Origin: an uncultured Desulfovibrio sp.
GTDB taxonomy: Bacteria > Desulfobacterota > Desulfovibrionia > Desulfovibrionales > Desulfovibrionaceae
Direction of reading: 5' to 3'
NCBI GenBank assembly: GCA_900553145.1
Contig: USCL01000193.1
Span: 1-7,429 of the forward strand
DNA: 7,429 nt
Positions 6,489 through 7,429 of this stretch are shown one piece after another (positions within the stretch are counted from its first letter, which is position 1; every line of letters starts with the position of its first letter). The position numbers and the translations under genes were made by a program. A model generated the notes under the pieces. It had not been told where the DNA came from. It did no database searches and was given only the letters and a program-made list of their open reading frames with translations.

Positions 6489-7364
6489 ATGACGACGATC
6501 ACCTTTCACAGCGACAACACGTCGCGCCAGCGGCGGGAGGCGATGATGTTCGGCCTGCTGCGCGTGGCCGCGGGCATCAATATTTTGGCTCTGGTGGGCG
6601 TGTGCGTCTTTCTGCTCTGGAACGGGAGCCCGGCGATAAGCTGGGAATTTCTGACCGAGCCGCCGCGCCGCATGATGACCGCCGGGGGCGTCTGGCCCTG
6701 CATCGTGGGGACGTTCCTGCTGGCCGTCGGGGCCATGCTGATCGCCTTTCCGCTCGGTGTGGCTTCCGCCGTGTATCTGCACGAATACGGCGGGAAAGGG
6801 CGGTATACCCGTTACCTGCGGCTTGGGATCAGCAACCTCGCGGGCGTGCCTTCCGTCGTGTTCGGGCTGTTCGGGCTGGCGTTCTTCGTGACCTTCCTCG
6901 GCATGGGCGTGAGCCTGTTCGCGGGCGTCCTGACGCTGGCTGTGCTGACCCTGCCGGTCATCATCAATACGACGGAAGAGGCCTTGCGGCAGGTTCCGGA
7001 CGCGTGGCGCGAAGCGTCCCTCGCCCTCGGCGCGACCCGCAGCCAGACCATCGCCCGCGTGGTTCTGCCCGCCGCCGTGCCCGGCATGTTGACCGGGGCT
7101 ATCCTCGGGCTGGCCCGCGCGGCGGGGGAAACCGCCGCGATCATGTTCACCGCCGCCGTATTCTACACGCCGAAGATGCCCGACTCCATTTTCAGCGCGG
7201 TGATGTCCCTCCCGTACCATATGTACGTGCTCGCCACGGCCGGGACCGAGATCGAGAAGACCCGCCCCCTTCAGTACGGGACCGCGCTGATCCTGCTCGT
7301 CCTCGTCCTCGGCATGAACCTCGTCGCCATCATCATCCGCGATCGGATGCAGCGGAAGCGGTAG
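6489..7364 (+). CDS. pstA: Phosphate ABC transporter permease PstA
   Basis: A 291-residue permease, partner of PstC and close to the usual PstA length. Hydrophobic segments are at about 22-44, 70-97, 118-137, 140-160, 197-222 and 265-284. The EAA coupling loop is at about 175-194 (E175-A-S-L-A-L-G181-A-T, then VVLP), nearly identical to that of PstC, as expected for two permeases docking on a PstB dimer. GVPSVVFGLFG at 119-129 is the Pst-type signature, and RAAGETAAI at 210-218 is also typical. The ATG has AGGGA 6 nt before it, overlapping the pstC stop region. Instead of pstB, a hairpin terminator follows within 30 nt, so the permease operon ends here and the ATPase must come from the opposite-strand gene. 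Confidence 0.95.
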   Translation: MTTITFHSDNTSRQRREAMMFGLLRVAAGINILALVGVCVFLLWNGSPAISWEFLTEPPRRMMTAGGVWPCIVGTFLLAVGAMLIAFPLGVASAVYLHEYGGKGRYTRYLRLGISNLAGVPSVVFGLFGLAFFVTFLGMGVSLFAGVLTLAVLTLPVIINTTEEALRQVPDAWREASLALGATRSQTIARVVLPAAVPGMLTGAILGLARAAGETAAIMFTAAVFYTPKMPDSIFSAVMSLPYHMYVLATAGTEIEKTRPLQYGTALILLVLVLGMNLVAIIIRDRMQRKR

Positions 7365-7393
7365 GGGAGAGGAAGATAGAGACATTGGGGAGG

Positions 7394-7429
7394 GGGAGGA
7401 GAAACTTTCTGAAGAAAGCTTCTCCTCCC
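7394..7429 (+). terminator. Hairpin terminator of the pstSCA operon
   Basis: Positions 7394-7410 and 7413-7429 form a 17-bp stem with one A/C mismatch (7404 against 7419) and a 2-nt centre, starting 29 nt after the pstA stop. The window ends at the last base of the stem, so a T-tract cannot be seen. Its CTTTCT/AGAAAG apex and GGAGGA base match the repeat at 1-32, indicating one terminator style in this genome. Confidence 0.75.

Noticed and set aside
5322..7385. Minus-strand open frame of 687 codons opposite pstC and pstA
   Set aside because: Low-complexity His/Gly/Arg/Glu/Asp-rich translation spanning two permease genes and the gaps; a shadow frame.

Overview
The window is one compact phosphate-starvation locus: a high-affinity phosphate ABC transporter (Pst) together with its two-component regulators (PhoB and PhoR) and PhoU. 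All seven genes look intact. Moderately high GC, long antisense shadow frames, and the long purine/pyrimidine hairpin terminators with a CTTTCT/AGAAAG apex at both edges suggest a Desulfovibrionaceae-type sulfate or sulfite reducer (Desulfovibrio, Bilophila or a relative). That placement is inference from style and recollection of the family; no taxonomic marker is present.

Layout. Two transcription units diverge from a control region at about 4321-4537. Leftwards (minus strand) run phoB (4320-3634), phoR (3632-1821), a 216-nt gap, pstB (1604-789) and phoU (734-48), followed by a perfect 15-bp inverted repeat at 1-32. Rightwards (plus strand) run pstS (4538-5359), a 232-nt gap beginning with a terminator-like hairpin, pstC (5592-6479) and pstA (6489-7364), followed by a related hairpin at 7394-7429. 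The ATPase gene pstB, normally directly after pstA, is therefore in the regulator operon on the opposite strand, with phoU.

How it works together. PstS captures phosphate in the periplasm, PstC and PstA form the channel, and PstB powers it. PhoU relays the transport state to the sensor kinase PhoR, which phosphorylates PhoB when phosphate is scarce. PhoB should then bind the shared promoter region. That region holds two mirrored arrays of four PhoB-type heptamers at an exact 11-nt step (4419-4458 towards pstS; 4407-4368 towards phoB). Each array ends 10 nt before a -10-like hexamer, the geometry I recall for the E. coli pstS promoter, and the two arrays are separated by exactly 11 nt. The circuit would be autoregulated from one switch.

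Nothing here is a clearly new protein system. The points most worth a second look are the mirrored Pho-box lattice, the split pst operon, possible alternative RNA folds and a wrong-way terminator between phoR and pstB, the altered second metal-site motif in PhoU, and the related hairpins at both ends of the locus.
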